NCBI RefSeq assembly: GCF_030813715.1
Contig: NZ_JAUSUZ010000001.1
Span: 1,302,001 to 1,366,000 of the forward strand
Direction: 5' to 3'
DNA: 64,000 bases
Source: Catenuloplanes indicus
Lineage (GTDB): Bacteria; Actinomycetota; Actinomycetes; Mycobacteriales; Micromonosporaceae
Part shown: positions 42,596 through 50,219 of the stretch, in pieces
Layout of the letters: each line of letters begins with the position of its first letter
How positions within the stretch are numbered: position 1 is the first letter of the stretch
Program-made: the position numbers and the translations under genes
Notes under the pieces: generated by a model
What the model was told of the DNA's origin: nothing
The model's input: only the letters and a program-made list of their open reading frames with translations
The model's database searches: none

Positions 42596-43883
42596 CGTCC
42601 CAGCCGAGCAGCAGCGCGTCGCCCGCGGTGTAGGCGGTGCGGCCGGTCAGCGTGAGCCCGGCCGGCAGGCGCGTGTCGCCGGGCGCGTCCGTGGTGGCGG
42701 AGATGGCCACGATCAGCCGGTCGGCCAGGCCCGCCTCGAGCAGCGCCGTGATCAGCCGGGTCCCGCCCTCGACCAGCAGCGACTGGACGCCGCTGCGGCG
42801 CAGCTCGGCGAGCACCGCGGGCAGATCGACGCCGTCCGGGCCGGCCGAGACCTCGCGCAGCCCGACACCGGCCGCCTGGATCGCGTCGGCGCGGGCCGCG
42901 TCCGCCTCCTTGGTGGTGAAGACCGTGGTCGCGGCCTCGCCGCCGAAGACGCGCGCGGTGAGCGGCAGCGTGAGGTCGCCGTCCAGGACGACGCGCAGCG
43001 GGTGAGCGCCGGGCACCAGCTCGACCGTGAGTGACGGGTCGGTGCGGCTGACCGTGCCGGCGCCGACCAGCACCGCGTCGGTCGCGGCGCGCAGCGCGTG
43101 CTCCTCGGCCGTGGGGATGCCGGGGTCGCGCTGGATGCGGCCGTCGAGCGTCTGGGTGACGCGGACCATGACGTACGGCCGGTCCGCGCGCGGGCGTATC
43201 TCGCCGATCAGGCCACGCACGTCGATGCCGGCCTCGGGCACGGTGACCGGCTCCGCGCCGATCGGCGCGACGTGGCCCATCCGGTCCGCCTTGGTGGTCA
43301 GGTAGGCGGCGTTGCGCGCGTGCGCGGCGGTCTGCAGGCCCACCATGGTCCGCACGGTGAGGCCGCCGGCGCGCAGGCCCTCGACCTTGTCCGGGTTGTT
43401 CGACATCAGGTTGACCGACTCGACGCCGATCGCCTTCAGCACGGCCGCGGACTCGCCGTACGTGCGCGCGTCCGCCGGCAGGCCGAGACGCAGGTTCGCG
43501 TCCAGCGTGTCCGCGCCCTTGTCCTGCTCGACGTACGCCCGGAGCTTGTTGACCAGGCCGATGCCGCGGCCCTCGTGCCCGGTGATGTAGAGCACCACGC
43601 CGCGGCCGGCCGCCGCGACCGTGCGCATCGCGGTGCGCAGCTGCACGCCGCAGTCGCAGCGCAGCGAGCCGAGCGCGTCGCCGGTCAGGCACTCGGAGTG
43701 CAGGCGGGTGAGGACCGGATCGCTGCCGGTGACGTCGCCGCGGATCAGCGCGAGCAGCGTGTGCCCCGCGGCGGTCTCGAAGACGCGCGTCGTGAACTCC
43801 CCGTACGGCGTGGGAATCACCACGGAACAGACCTCGACCGGCGCGGGCGCCGGGTCGCCCGTTCGCTGTGGCGTAAGAATCAT
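42585..43883 (-). CDS. GTP cyclohydrolase II fused to a RibD C-terminal reductase domain
   Basis: The 432-aa protein has GTP cyclohydrolase II at 1-205: zinc ligands Cys65, Cys76, Cys78 (HSECLTGDALGSLRCDC), EGRGIGL (104-110) and catalytic LGLPADARTY (Asp138, Arg140). The Tyr in E. coli DDGYDTVEAN is Ala124 here (DKGADTLDAN), a position I recall as governing deformylation of the product. The second half (about 225-432) is a RibD_C/DHFR-like reductase (VTQTLDGRI, AVLVGAGTVSRTDPSL, LLVEGGTRLI). No DHBP synthase is attached. Location beside a PTPS-like gene suggests a specialised pathway, not basic riboflavin synthesis. Confidence 0.9.
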   Translation of the reverse strand: MILTPQRTGDPAPAPVEVCSVVIPTPYGEFTTRVFETAAGHTLLALIRGDVTGSDPVLTRLHSECLTGDALGSLRCDCGVQLRTAMRTVAAAGRGVVLYITGHEGRGIGLVNKLRAYVEQDKGADTLDANLRLGLPADARTYGESAAVLKAIGVESVNLMSNNPDKVEGLRAGGLTVRTMVGLQTAAHARNAAYLTTKADRMGHVAPIGAEPVTVPEAGIDVRGLIGEIRPRADRPYVMVRVTQTLDGRIQRDPGIPTAEEHALRAATDAVLVGAGTVSRTDPSLTVELVPGAHPLRVVLDGDLTLPLTARVFGGEAATTVFTTKEADAARADAIQAAGVGLREVSAGPDGVDLPAVLAELRRSGVQSLLVEGGTRLITALLEAGLADRLIVAISATTDAPGDTRLPAGLTLTGRTAYTAGDALLLGWDVTV

Positions 43884-43946
43884 GGCACCTTTGCTACCAC
43901 GTGGATCAGCTGCTGCCCACCGCCCGACCGATAAATGCCTCACCGG

Positions 43947-43962
43947 GGCTATATGGCTATAT
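43947..43962. promoter_or_regulatory. Tandem GGCTATAT repeat in divergent promoter region
   Basis: Two perfect copies of GGCTATAT lie side by side in the AT-rich part of the 103-bp gap between the cyclohydrolase and dehydrogenase genes. They supply overlapping TATATG -10-like elements and may be an operator for joint control of the cluster. Confidence 0.35.
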
Positions 43963-43986
43963 GTCCATTTAAGAGATCTTTGGGGG

Positions 43987-44940
43987 ATGTCCGTGAAAGC
44001 GCGCGCCGTCCGGTTCCTCGCGCCGCGCTCGGTCGCGGTCGAGGACGTGCACCTCGACGAGCCGACCGGCGACGAGCTGCTGGTACGCACCGTCTACTCC
44101 GGAATCAGCGCGGGCACGGAGTTGCTCGCGTACCGCGGCGAGCTGGACGCGGCGACGCCGCTGGACGAGACGCTCGGCGCGTTCGAGGGTGGTTTCAATT
44201 ACCCGTTCGGGTACGGATACAGCGCGGTCGGCCGAACCCTTGACGGGACCGCGGTCTTCGCGTTCCACCCGCACCAGGACGTCTTCACCGCACCGGCCGC
44301 GGACGTGCTGACGCTGCCGGAGGGCCTGGACCTGCGGCTGGCGACCATGTTCCCGTTGGTGGAGACCGCGCTGCAGCTGAGTCTCGACGCAGGACCGGTG
44401 CTCGGCGAGACGGTGCTCGTGACCGGCCTCGGCGCGATCGGGCTGCTGACGTCCCTGCTACTGACGCGGGCCGGCGCCTCGGTCGTGGCACTGGAGCCGA
44501 TGCAGTGGCGCCGCGAGCTGGCCGCCTCGGTGGGCATCACCGCGCTGAGTCCCGAGGAATCGGACCATGACGCGGCGCTCCTGGTCGAGACCTCCGGCGC
44601 CCCGCGCGCGCTCGCGGACGGGCTCGCCCGGCTGCACCACGAGGGCACCGCGCTGGTCGGCTCGTGGTACGGCACCAAGCCCGTCGCGCTCCCGCTCGGC
44701 GCCGACTTCCACCGCCGCCGCCTCACCATCCGCTCCAGCCAGGTCTCCACGATCCCGGCCGCGCAGCAGGACCGCTGGACCCGCGACCGCCGCCGCGGCA
44801 CCGCGCTGGCCCTGATGCCCACGCTGCCGCTGGCCGCGCTGGCCACCACCGAGTTCGCGTTCGAGGACGCCCCGGCCGCGTACCAGGCCCTGGACCGGGG
44901 CGCACCCGGAGTCCTGCACGCGGCGCTGCGCTATGAATAA
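43987..44940 (+). CDS. Zinc-type alcohol dehydrogenase-like oxidoreductase (MDR)
   Basis: The 317-aa MDR-superfamily protein has a GroES-like N-terminus (VYSGISAGTELLAYRG) and a Rossmann domain with ETVLVTGLGAIGLLTSLLL. The zinc-binding Cys residues of classical alcohol dehydrogenases are absent, so it is probably a zinc-independent or degenerate member. It opens a tightly packed set (dehydrogenase, PTPS-like, GT4, HAD) divergent from the GTP cyclohydrolase II fusion, so a role in tailoring a pterin- or pyrimidine-like product is inferred. A GTG two codons downstream is an alternative start. Confidence 0.85.
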   Translation: MSVKARAVRFLAPRSVAVEDVHLDEPTGDELLVRTVYSGISAGTELLAYRGELDAATPLDETLGAFEGGFNYPFGYGYSAVGRTLDGTAVFAFHPHQDVFTAPAADVLTLPEGLDLRLATMFPLVETALQLSLDAGPVLGETVLVTGLGAIGLLTSLLLTRAGASVVALEPMQWRRELAASVGITALSPEESDHDAALLVETSGAPRALADGLARLHHEGTALVGSWYGTKPVALPLGADFHRRRLTIRSSQVSTIPAAQQDRWTRDRRRGTALALMPTLPLAALATTEFAFEDAPAAYQALDRGAPGVLHAALRYE

Positions 44941-44944
44941 GGGC

Positions 44945-45331
44945 ATGTACGAAGTCGGCACCTCCCGAGAAGTCCGTGCTTACCACACGATGCCCGGAAT
45001 GCCCCCGCCGGAAGGCGAGCGGCACTCCCACGACTACCGCCTGGACATCCGCGTCACCCGCCCGCGGCTGGACGAGCGCGACATGGTCGTCGACCTCGAC
45101 GTGCTCAACGACGCGCTGCGCGGCGTGACCGGCCGCCTGCACGAGGCCGACCTGGACGAGATCGTCGGCGCCGAGACCACCAAGGACGCGGTCACCGTGG
45201 AGGTCTTCTCCCAGTGGCTGCACGCGGTGCTGGTGAGCGCGGTCGGCCCGGTGCCGGGCGCCACGCTGCACGTCCGCGTCTGGGAGGACCCGCGGATGTA
45301 CGGCGGATACGAGGGCCCGCTCGGTGACTGA
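44945..45331 (+). CDS. 6-pyruvoyl-tetrahydropterin synthase / QueD-like protein lacking the catalytic Cys
   Basis: The 128-aa protein has the PTPS fold with zinc ligands His14, His27 and His29 (RAYHTMPG, RHSHDY), MVVDLDVL, and Glu114 in RVWED for pterin anchoring. The Cys that QueD and PTPS carry just before the HxH pair is absent (PPEGERHSHDY), so the chemistry may differ from dihydroneopterin or carboxytetrahydropterin formation. It lies 4 bp after the dehydrogenase and overlaps the GT4 gene by 8 bp. A start 12 nt earlier is possible. Confidence 0.85.
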   Translation: MYEVGTSREVRAYHTMPGMPPPEGERHSHDYRLDIRVTRPRLDERDMVVDLDVLNDALRGVTGRLHEADLDEIVGAETTKDAVTVEVFSQWLHAVLVSAVGPVPGATLHVRVWEDPRMYGGYEGPLGD

Positions 45332-46412
45332 GCTCGCGGTCACCCTGCTCACGCTCGGCGACCCGGCGACGATGACCGGTGGGTACCTCTACCACCGGCG
45401 CGTCGCGGACCGGGCACCTCAGCACGGCGCGCGGGTGCAGTTCGTGTCGCTGCCGAAGTGGCGGTTCCCGCTGCCCGCCCTGGCCGGCGCGACCATGCTC
45501 CGCAAGATCCACGCGCAGCGGCCGGACGTGCTGCTGGTCGACAGCATCGTGGCCGGTCTGGCCGGGCCGTGGCTGGGCGCGGCGCGCGGGCTGCCGCCGA
45601 TCGCGGCGATCCTGCACCAGCCGCCGGGCGGCATCGACCACGCGGCCGGCCGGCAGCGCACCCAGGCCTCGCTGGACCGCGCGCTCTACAAGCGCGCCCA
45701 GCGGATGATCATCGCGTCCGAGGACCTGGCCAACACGCTGCGGCAGCAGGGATTCGACCCGGAGTCGCTGGTGGTGGTCCCGCCCGGCCGGGACGCCGCG
45801 GCCGACCCGGTCGACCCCTCCGGTGATCTGCGCCAGGACCGGCAGGCCGCGATCCTCTCGGTGGGCAACTGGATGGCGCGCAAGGGCCTGCTCGACCTGC
45901 TGGACGCCTTCTCGAACCTGCCGCCGAACGCGGCCACGCTGCACCTCGTCGGCGACGAGGACGTCGAGCCCGAGTACGCCGCCCGGGTCCGGGCCCGGAT
46001 CCAGCGGCCCGACCTGCGCGACCGCGTGGTCACGCACGGCGTCGTCACGCCCGCCGAGGTCGCCGGGTTCTACCGCAAGGCGGACATCTTCGCGCTGGCC
46101 AGCACGCGCGAGCCGTACGGCACGGTCTACGGCGAGGCGATGGCCGCGGGCCTGCCGGTGGTCGGCTGGAACGCCGGCAACCTCCCGCACCTCGCGCAGC
46201 ACGGCGTCGAGGGCCTGGCCGTGCCGCCCGGTGACCGGGTCGCGCTGACCGGCGCGCTGCTGCGCCTGGCCACCGACGACGCGTACCGCGCGAAGATGGC
46301 CGCGGCCGCGCGACGGAAGGCCGACACGTTCCCCACCTGGGACGACACGTCCCGCATGCTCTTCACCGAGCTCCGCGCGCTGGCGGAGAGAGTCAGGGAG
46401 GCGCAGCCGTGA
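45324..46412 (+). CDS. GT4-family glycosyltransferase
   Basis: The 362-aa GT-B glycosyltransferase shows LTLGDPATMTGGYLYHRRV at the N-terminus (donor loop GGYLYH), AILSVGNWMARKGLLDLLDA starting the C-terminal Rossmann half, and the GT4 signature ASTREPYGTVYGEAMAAGLPVVGWNAGNLP. It transfers a sugar from a nucleotide donor to an unknown acceptor. It is translationally coupled to the PTPS-like gene (overlap) and to the HAD gene (4-bp overlap), so the acceptor is probably the product of this cluster. Confidence 0.9.
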   Translation: MTELAVTLLTLGDPATMTGGYLYHRRVADRAPQHGARVQFVSLPKWRFPLPALAGATMLRKIHAQRPDVLLVDSIVAGLAGPWLGAARGLPPIAAILHQPPGGIDHAAGRQRTQASLDRALYKRAQRMIIASEDLANTLRQQGFDPESLVVVPPGRDAAADPVDPSGDLRQDRQAAILSVGNWMARKGLLDLLDAFSNLPPNAATLHLVGDEDVEPEYAARVRARIQRPDLRDRVVTHGVVTPAEVAGFYRKADIFALASTREPYGTVYGEAMAAGLPVVGWNAGNLPHLAQHGVEGLAVPPGDRVALTGALLRLATDDAYRAKMAAAARRKADTFPTWDDTSRMLFTELRALAERVREAQP

Positions 46413-47077
46413 CCCGGTTCGAGGCGGTCCTGTTCGACGCGGGCGACACGCTCATCCGCCTCTCCGGCAGCGGCGAGACGCTGCTGCACAAGGCCGCGGC
46501 CGGCCGGGGCGCCGGGCCGCTCGACCCGGACGAGGCCGGCGCGGCCTGGCAGCGCGTGCTCGACCGCAGCAGCACCGCCGAGGAGATGGCGAAGGGCCGC
46601 GACCTCGACCCGGAACGGCACCGGCAGGTGTGGACCGCGCTCTACGCCGAGGCCGGCTGCGACAAGCTGCTGCCCGGCCTCAGCGACGACCTCTACGCGC
46701 TGACCGTGGCCGCGGAGTCGTGGGAGGCGTTCGACGACACCCTGCCCACGCTGCGCGGACTGCACGAGCGCGGCCTGCGCATCGGCGTGGTCAGCGACAC
46801 CGGCTTCGACCTGCGCCCGGCGCTCGACCGGCTGGGGCTCACGCCGTACCTCGACACGATCGTCATGTCCTTCGAGCACGGCGCCTGCAAGCCCGCGGTC
46901 ACCTGTTTCACCGCGGCCGCGGAGCGGCTCGGCGTGGCGCCGGAGCGGACGCTGATGGTCGGCGACAACCCGCTCACCGACTCGGGCGCGGTCACCGCGG
47001 GCATGTTCGCGTTCCTGCTGCCCAAGCCGTCCCCGACCGGCCCGCGCGGCCTGACGCACGTGCTCAGCCTGGTCTGA
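46409..47077 (+). CDS. HAD-family hydrolase
   Basis: The 222-aa HAD-superfamily phosphatase has motif I LFDAGDTLI with the nucleophile Asp replaced by the order FDAGDT (normal for this group), motif II-type VVSDTG, Lys in CKPAVTCF and motif IV VGDNPLTDSGA. The cap is helical (C1). It dephosphorylates an unknown small phosphate ester. It is the last gene of the coupled set and overlaps the glycosyltransferase by 4 bp. It may supply the dephosphorylation step after GTP ring opening. Confidence 0.85.
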   Translation: MTRFEAVLFDAGDTLIRLSGSGETLLHKAAAGRGAGPLDPDEAGAAWQRVLDRSSTAEEMAKGRDLDPERHRQVWTALYAEAGCDKLLPGLSDDLYALTVAAESWEAFDDTLPTLRGLHERGLRIGVVSDTGFDLRPALDRLGLTPYLDTIVMSFEHGACKPAVTCFTAAAERLGVAPERTLMVGDNPLTDSGAVTAGMFAFLLPKPSPTGPRGLTHVLSLV

Positions 47078-47119
47078 GACGCGGCTGGCCGCGGCCGGCA
47101 CCGAGACCGAGAGGACGTG

Positions 47120-47200
47120 CCCGCTTCCGGCGTGGTGCGGTTCCGCGGACACCGGCCGGCCGCGGCCGCGCCGGACGTGCTCGACCACGCCGGAAGCGGG
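47120..47200. terminator. Long hairpin with perfect 17-bp arms (repeat copy D)
   Basis: Arms 47120-47136 and 47184-47200 pair perfectly (CCCGCTTCCGGCGTGGT and its complement), with a GC-rich 47-nt interior that can fold further. The right arm is the ACCACGCCGGAAGCGGG block of the dispersed repeat. It lies between the convergent HAD and response-regulator genes and probably terminates both. Confidence 0.7.
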
Positions 47201-47216
47201 AACATGAGATCTTGGG

Positions 47217-47873
47217 TCAGCGTCTGGCCTCGTCGCGGAGGTAGTGGAGGACGGCGGCGACGCGGCGGTCGGTCTGGTCGTCCGGGGAGAGCTCGAGCTT
47301 GGCGAAGATGCTGCGGATGTGCTTGTGGACCGCGCCGTCGGTGACGAACAGCTTCTCCGCGATGGCCGCGTTGCCGAGGCCCTCGGCCATCAGCGCGAGC
47401 ACGTCGCGTTCGCGCGGGCTGAGGCGTTCCAGCTTCGAGTCCGGGCGGGTGCGGGTGAGCAGCTGCGCCACCACCTCCGGGTCGATCGCGGTGCCGCCGC
47501 CGGCCACCCGGTGCAGCGCGGTCATGAACTCCTCGACCCGGCCGACCCGCTCCTTCAGCATGTAGCCGAGACCGCCGCCGCCCAGCGTGAACAGGTCGGT
47601 GGCGAAGGCCTGCTCGACGTACGCGGAGAGGACCAGCACGGCCAGGCCGGGCTGCCGGGTGCGGGCCTCGACCGCGGCCTTGATCCCCTCATCCGTGTGC
47701 GTGGGCGGCATGCGCACGTCCACGATCGCCACGTCCGGCGTGTGCTTGTCCACCGCGGCCAGGAACGTCACCGGGTTGTCCGTGGTCTCCACCACGTCCA
47801 GGCCCTCCGCGCGCAGCAGCATCGCCAGGCCCTCGCGCAGCAGCGCGTCGTCCTCCGCCATCACAATCCGCAC
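47217..47873 (-). CDS. NarL/LuxR-type response regulator
   Basis: The 218-aa protein has a receiver domain (1-120: acidic pocket AEDD, phospho-acceptor Asp in VAIVDVRMP) and a C-terminal LuxR HTH (LSPRERDVLALMAEGLGNAA and VHKHIRSIFAKL). It overlaps the sensor kinase gene by 13 bp and starts at a GTG with GGAGGT upstream. It is expected to regulate the divergent small-membrane-protein/ABC-exporter operon. Confidence 0.95.
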   Translation of the reverse strand: MRIVMAEDDALLREGLAMLLRAEGLDVVETTDNPVTFLAAVDKHTPDVAIVDVRMPPTHTDEGIKAAVEARTRQPGLAVLVLSAYVEQAFATDLFTLGGGGLGYMLKERVGRVEEFMTALHRVAGGGTAIDPEVVAQLLTRTRPDSKLERLSPRERDVLALMAEGLGNAAIAEKLFVTDGAVHKHIRSIFAKLELSPDDQTDRRVAAVLHYLRDEARR

Positions 47874-49063
47874 GGCAGCTGTACCTCCACAGTGGTCGGA
47901 CCGCCCACCGGGCTGGTCAGCGTCACAGTGCCGTCGTGCGCCTCGGCCCGGCGGCGGATGCCGGTCAGGCCGGTCCCTCCGTCGGCGTCCGCGCCGCCGT
48001 GGCCGTCGTCCGTGACGACCAGGCACAGCACGTCCGCCTCCCGGGTGAGCGTGACCGTGGCCCGGGACGCGCCGCTGTGCTTGGCGACGTTCGTCAGCGC
48101 CTCGGCCGCGACGAAGTACGCGGTCGCCTCCACGGACGCCGCGCACCGGCCGGGCACGTCCGCGTCGACCGTGACCGGCACCGGGCAGGTCGCGGCCAGT
48201 GAGGCGAGCGCGTCGGAGAGGCTTCGATCGGACAGCACCGGCGGCAGGATACTGCGCACCACCGCGCGCAGCTCCGCGAGGGCCAGCTCGGACGCGGTCT
48301 GCGCCCGTTCCAGGATCTCGTCCGCGGTCGACGGGTCGCGCTGCACCGCGCGCCGGGCCGCGCCGAGCAGCACGCTCACCGCGACCAGCCGGTTCTGCGT
48401 GCCGTCGTGCAGCGCGCGCTCGATCCGGCGCAGCTCGACCGCGTGCGCGTCCAGCGCGGCGGCGCGGGTCGCGGTCAGCTCCGCGATCCGCATCGCCATG
48501 TCCTCGCCCGGGCCGGGCCGCAGCAGTCTCCGGCCGGGCAGCTCCTGCAACCGGACCATCAGCGGCACCACGTACAGCGTCATGAACAGCCAGAACACCC
48601 CGAACAAACCCACCAGCCACGCGCCACCCTGGGTACGGATCAGCGGCCAGCCGATCGCCGGGACCGCCTCCGCCGGCGGGGTGAACCGCCAGTAGAGCGG
48701 GAACAGCCCGTCGCGCAGGATGTCGACCGCGATGGTCAGCCCGAACATGCCCAGGCAGAACCCGGCCGTGGCGTGCAGCGCGAGCCAGCGCAGCTCCCGG
48801 CCGGTCGCCGGGTCGGTGAACACCGCGCGCAGCGACGTCTGCGCCGGCAGGCCGGTCGGCAGGCCGAGGCGGCGGCGTTCGATGTCCGCGACCGCGCGCA
48901 TCCGGCCGAGCGCGAACGGGGCGGCGCGGCGGGTCAGCACCGCCACGGCCAGCGGCCAGAACACCAGGCCGGCCAGGAACGCGATGCCCCAGCCGACCGC
49001 GATCCGCTCCACCGCGGTGATCCCGATCCGCAGGCGCCGGCGTACGGCCTCGACGACGGACAT
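47861..49063 (-). CDS. Sensor histidine kinase (NarX/DesK-like)
   Basis: The 400-aa protein has about four N-terminal membrane helices (near 20-50, 95-120 and 145-175), a cytoplasmic HisKA_3 dimerisation domain with phospho-acceptor His in IERALHDGTQNRLVAVSV, and a HATPase_c domain (EALTNVAKHSGASRA, GHGGADADGGTGLTGI). It partners the downstream response regulator by overlap. AAGGAGG precedes the ATG at 49063. Together they face the ABC exporter, typical of envelope-stress or peptide-sensing modules. Confidence 0.95.
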   Translation of the reverse strand: MSVVEAVRRRLRIGITAVERIAVGWGIAFLAGLVFWPLAVAVLTRRAAPFALGRMRAVADIERRRLGLPTGLPAQTSLRAVFTDPATGRELRWLALHATAGFCLGMFGLTIAVDILRDGLFPLYWRFTPPAEAVPAIGWPLIRTQGGAWLVGLFGVFWLFMTLYVVPLMVRLQELPGRRLLRPGPGEDMAMRIAELTATRAAALDAHAVELRRIERALHDGTQNRLVAVSVLLGAARRAVQRDPSTADEILERAQTASELALAELRAVVRSILPPVLSDRSLSDALASLAATCPVPVTVDADVPGRCAASVEATAYFVAAEALTNVAKHSGASRATVTLTREADVLCLVVTDDGHGGADADGGTGLTGIRRRAEAHDGTVTLTSPVGGPTTVEVQLPCGL

Positions 49064-49251
49064 GGTGGGTGCCTCCTTAGACGTGCTTCCCGGCGACCGT
49101 AGGGCACCGCACCGGTGGCCCGGCAAGGGGCGCGGCCGGAAAGTACAGCCTGCTGTACCACGGCTGGGCAGCGGACGGGATCGTCGCGCCGGGCCGCCGG
49201 TCATAGCGTCGAGGACATCGAGAAACGCCCGTCTTCGAGGGAGTGAGCGAG

Positions 49252-49482
49252 ATGGCCACCGACCCGTACCGACTGACCGATCAGACACCCGAGCCGCACC
49301 GCCCGGACGACCGGCCCACCGACCGGACCCGGCTGCTGCTCTGGGTGGTGCTGGTGGTCAGCGCCGGCATCAACGCCGCGCTGTCGACCGTGAACGTGTG
49401 GGCCGGCTCCGCGGTGGGCGTGATCGTGCTCGCCACCGCGGTCGCGCTGATCGTCAACTACCGCAACGGCAAGCGCCGGTGA
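49252..49482 (+). CDS. Small two-helix membrane protein
   Basis: The 76-aa protein has a polar Pro/Asp/Arg-rich N-terminus (about 1-27) and two hydrophobic helices (LLLWVVLVVSAGINAALS and AVGVIVLATAVALIVNY), ending in NGKRR. It is translationally coupled to the ABC ATPase gene (TGA overlaps GTG). Its role is unknown; it may be a small exporter subunit or signalling partner of the divergent two-component system. Confidence 0.75.
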   Translation: MATDPYRLTDQTPEPHRPDDRPTDRTRLLLWVVLVVSAGINAALSTVNVWAGSAVGVIVLATAVALIVNYRNGKRR

Positions 49483-50213
49483 CCGCCGTCCTGACCCGCG
49501 CCGCGGTCACGCTGGAGGACGTCGTGAAGACGTACTCCGGCGGCGTCCGCGCGCTGGACGGCGTGTCGCTGTCCGTGCCGGCCGGCACGTTCCTGGCCGT
49601 GATGGGCCCGTCCGGCTCCGGCAAGAGCACGCTGATGCACTGCGCGGCCGGGCTCGACACGCCGACGAGCGGAAAGACCTTCATCGAGGGTACGGAGATC
49701 AGCCGGCTGGACGAGACCCGGCGCACCGTGCTCCGCCGGTCCCGGGTCGGCTTCATCTTCCAGCAGTACAACCTGCTGCCCTCGCTCAGCGTGTCGGACA
49801 ACATCACGCTGCCGCTGCGGCTGGCCGGGACCGCGCCGGACCGGGAATGGGTGCGCACGCTGGTCGAGCGCGTCGGTCTGGCCGGGCGGCTGCACCACCG
49901 GCCGTCCGAGCTGTCCGGCGGGCAGCAGCAGCGCGTCGCGGTGGCCCGGGCGCTGGTCACCCGGCCGGCCGTGGTCTTCGCGGACGAGCCGACCGGCGCG
50001 CTGGACATCCGTACCGCGCGCGAAGTTCTTGATCTTCTCCGGACGCTCGTCGACGAGCTGGGCCAGACCGTCGTCATGGTCACCCACGACCCGGCCGCAG
50101 CCGCCCGCGCCGACCTGGCGCTGGTGATGGCGGACGGCCGGATCGCCGACACCGTGCCCGCGCCGACCGCGGCGCGACTGGCCCACCGCCTCACCGAGCT
50201 GGAAACGGAGTAA
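49479..50213 (+). CDS. ABC transporter ATP-binding protein (MacB/LolD type)
   Basis: The 244-aa ATPase has Walker A GPSGSGKST (43-51), Q-loop FIFQQYNLLPSL, signature LSGGQQQRVAVARAL, Walker B VVFADEPTG and H-loop VMVTHD. The pattern matches the MacB/LolD/BceA group that pairs with FtsX-type permeases. The GTG start overlaps the preceding stop. The permease follows after 6 bp. It powers export or mechanotransmission rather than import. Confidence 0.95.
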   Translation: MTAVLTRAAVTLEDVVKTYSGGVRALDGVSLSVPAGTFLAVMGPSGSGKSTLMHCAAGLDTPTSGKTFIEGTEISRLDETRRTVLRRSRVGFIFQQYNLLPSLSVSDNITLPLRLAGTAPDREWVRTLVERVGLAGRLHHRPSELSGGQQQRVAVARALVTRPAVVFADEPTGALDIRTAREVLDLLRTLVDELGQTVVMVTHDPAAAARADLALVMADGRIADTVPAPTAARLAHRLTELETE

Positions 50214-50219
50214 CCCACC

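Noticed and set aside
43884-43986. FMN riboswitch upstream of the GTP cyclohydrolase gene
   Set aside because: None of the conserved RFN-element blocks is present and the gap is too short.
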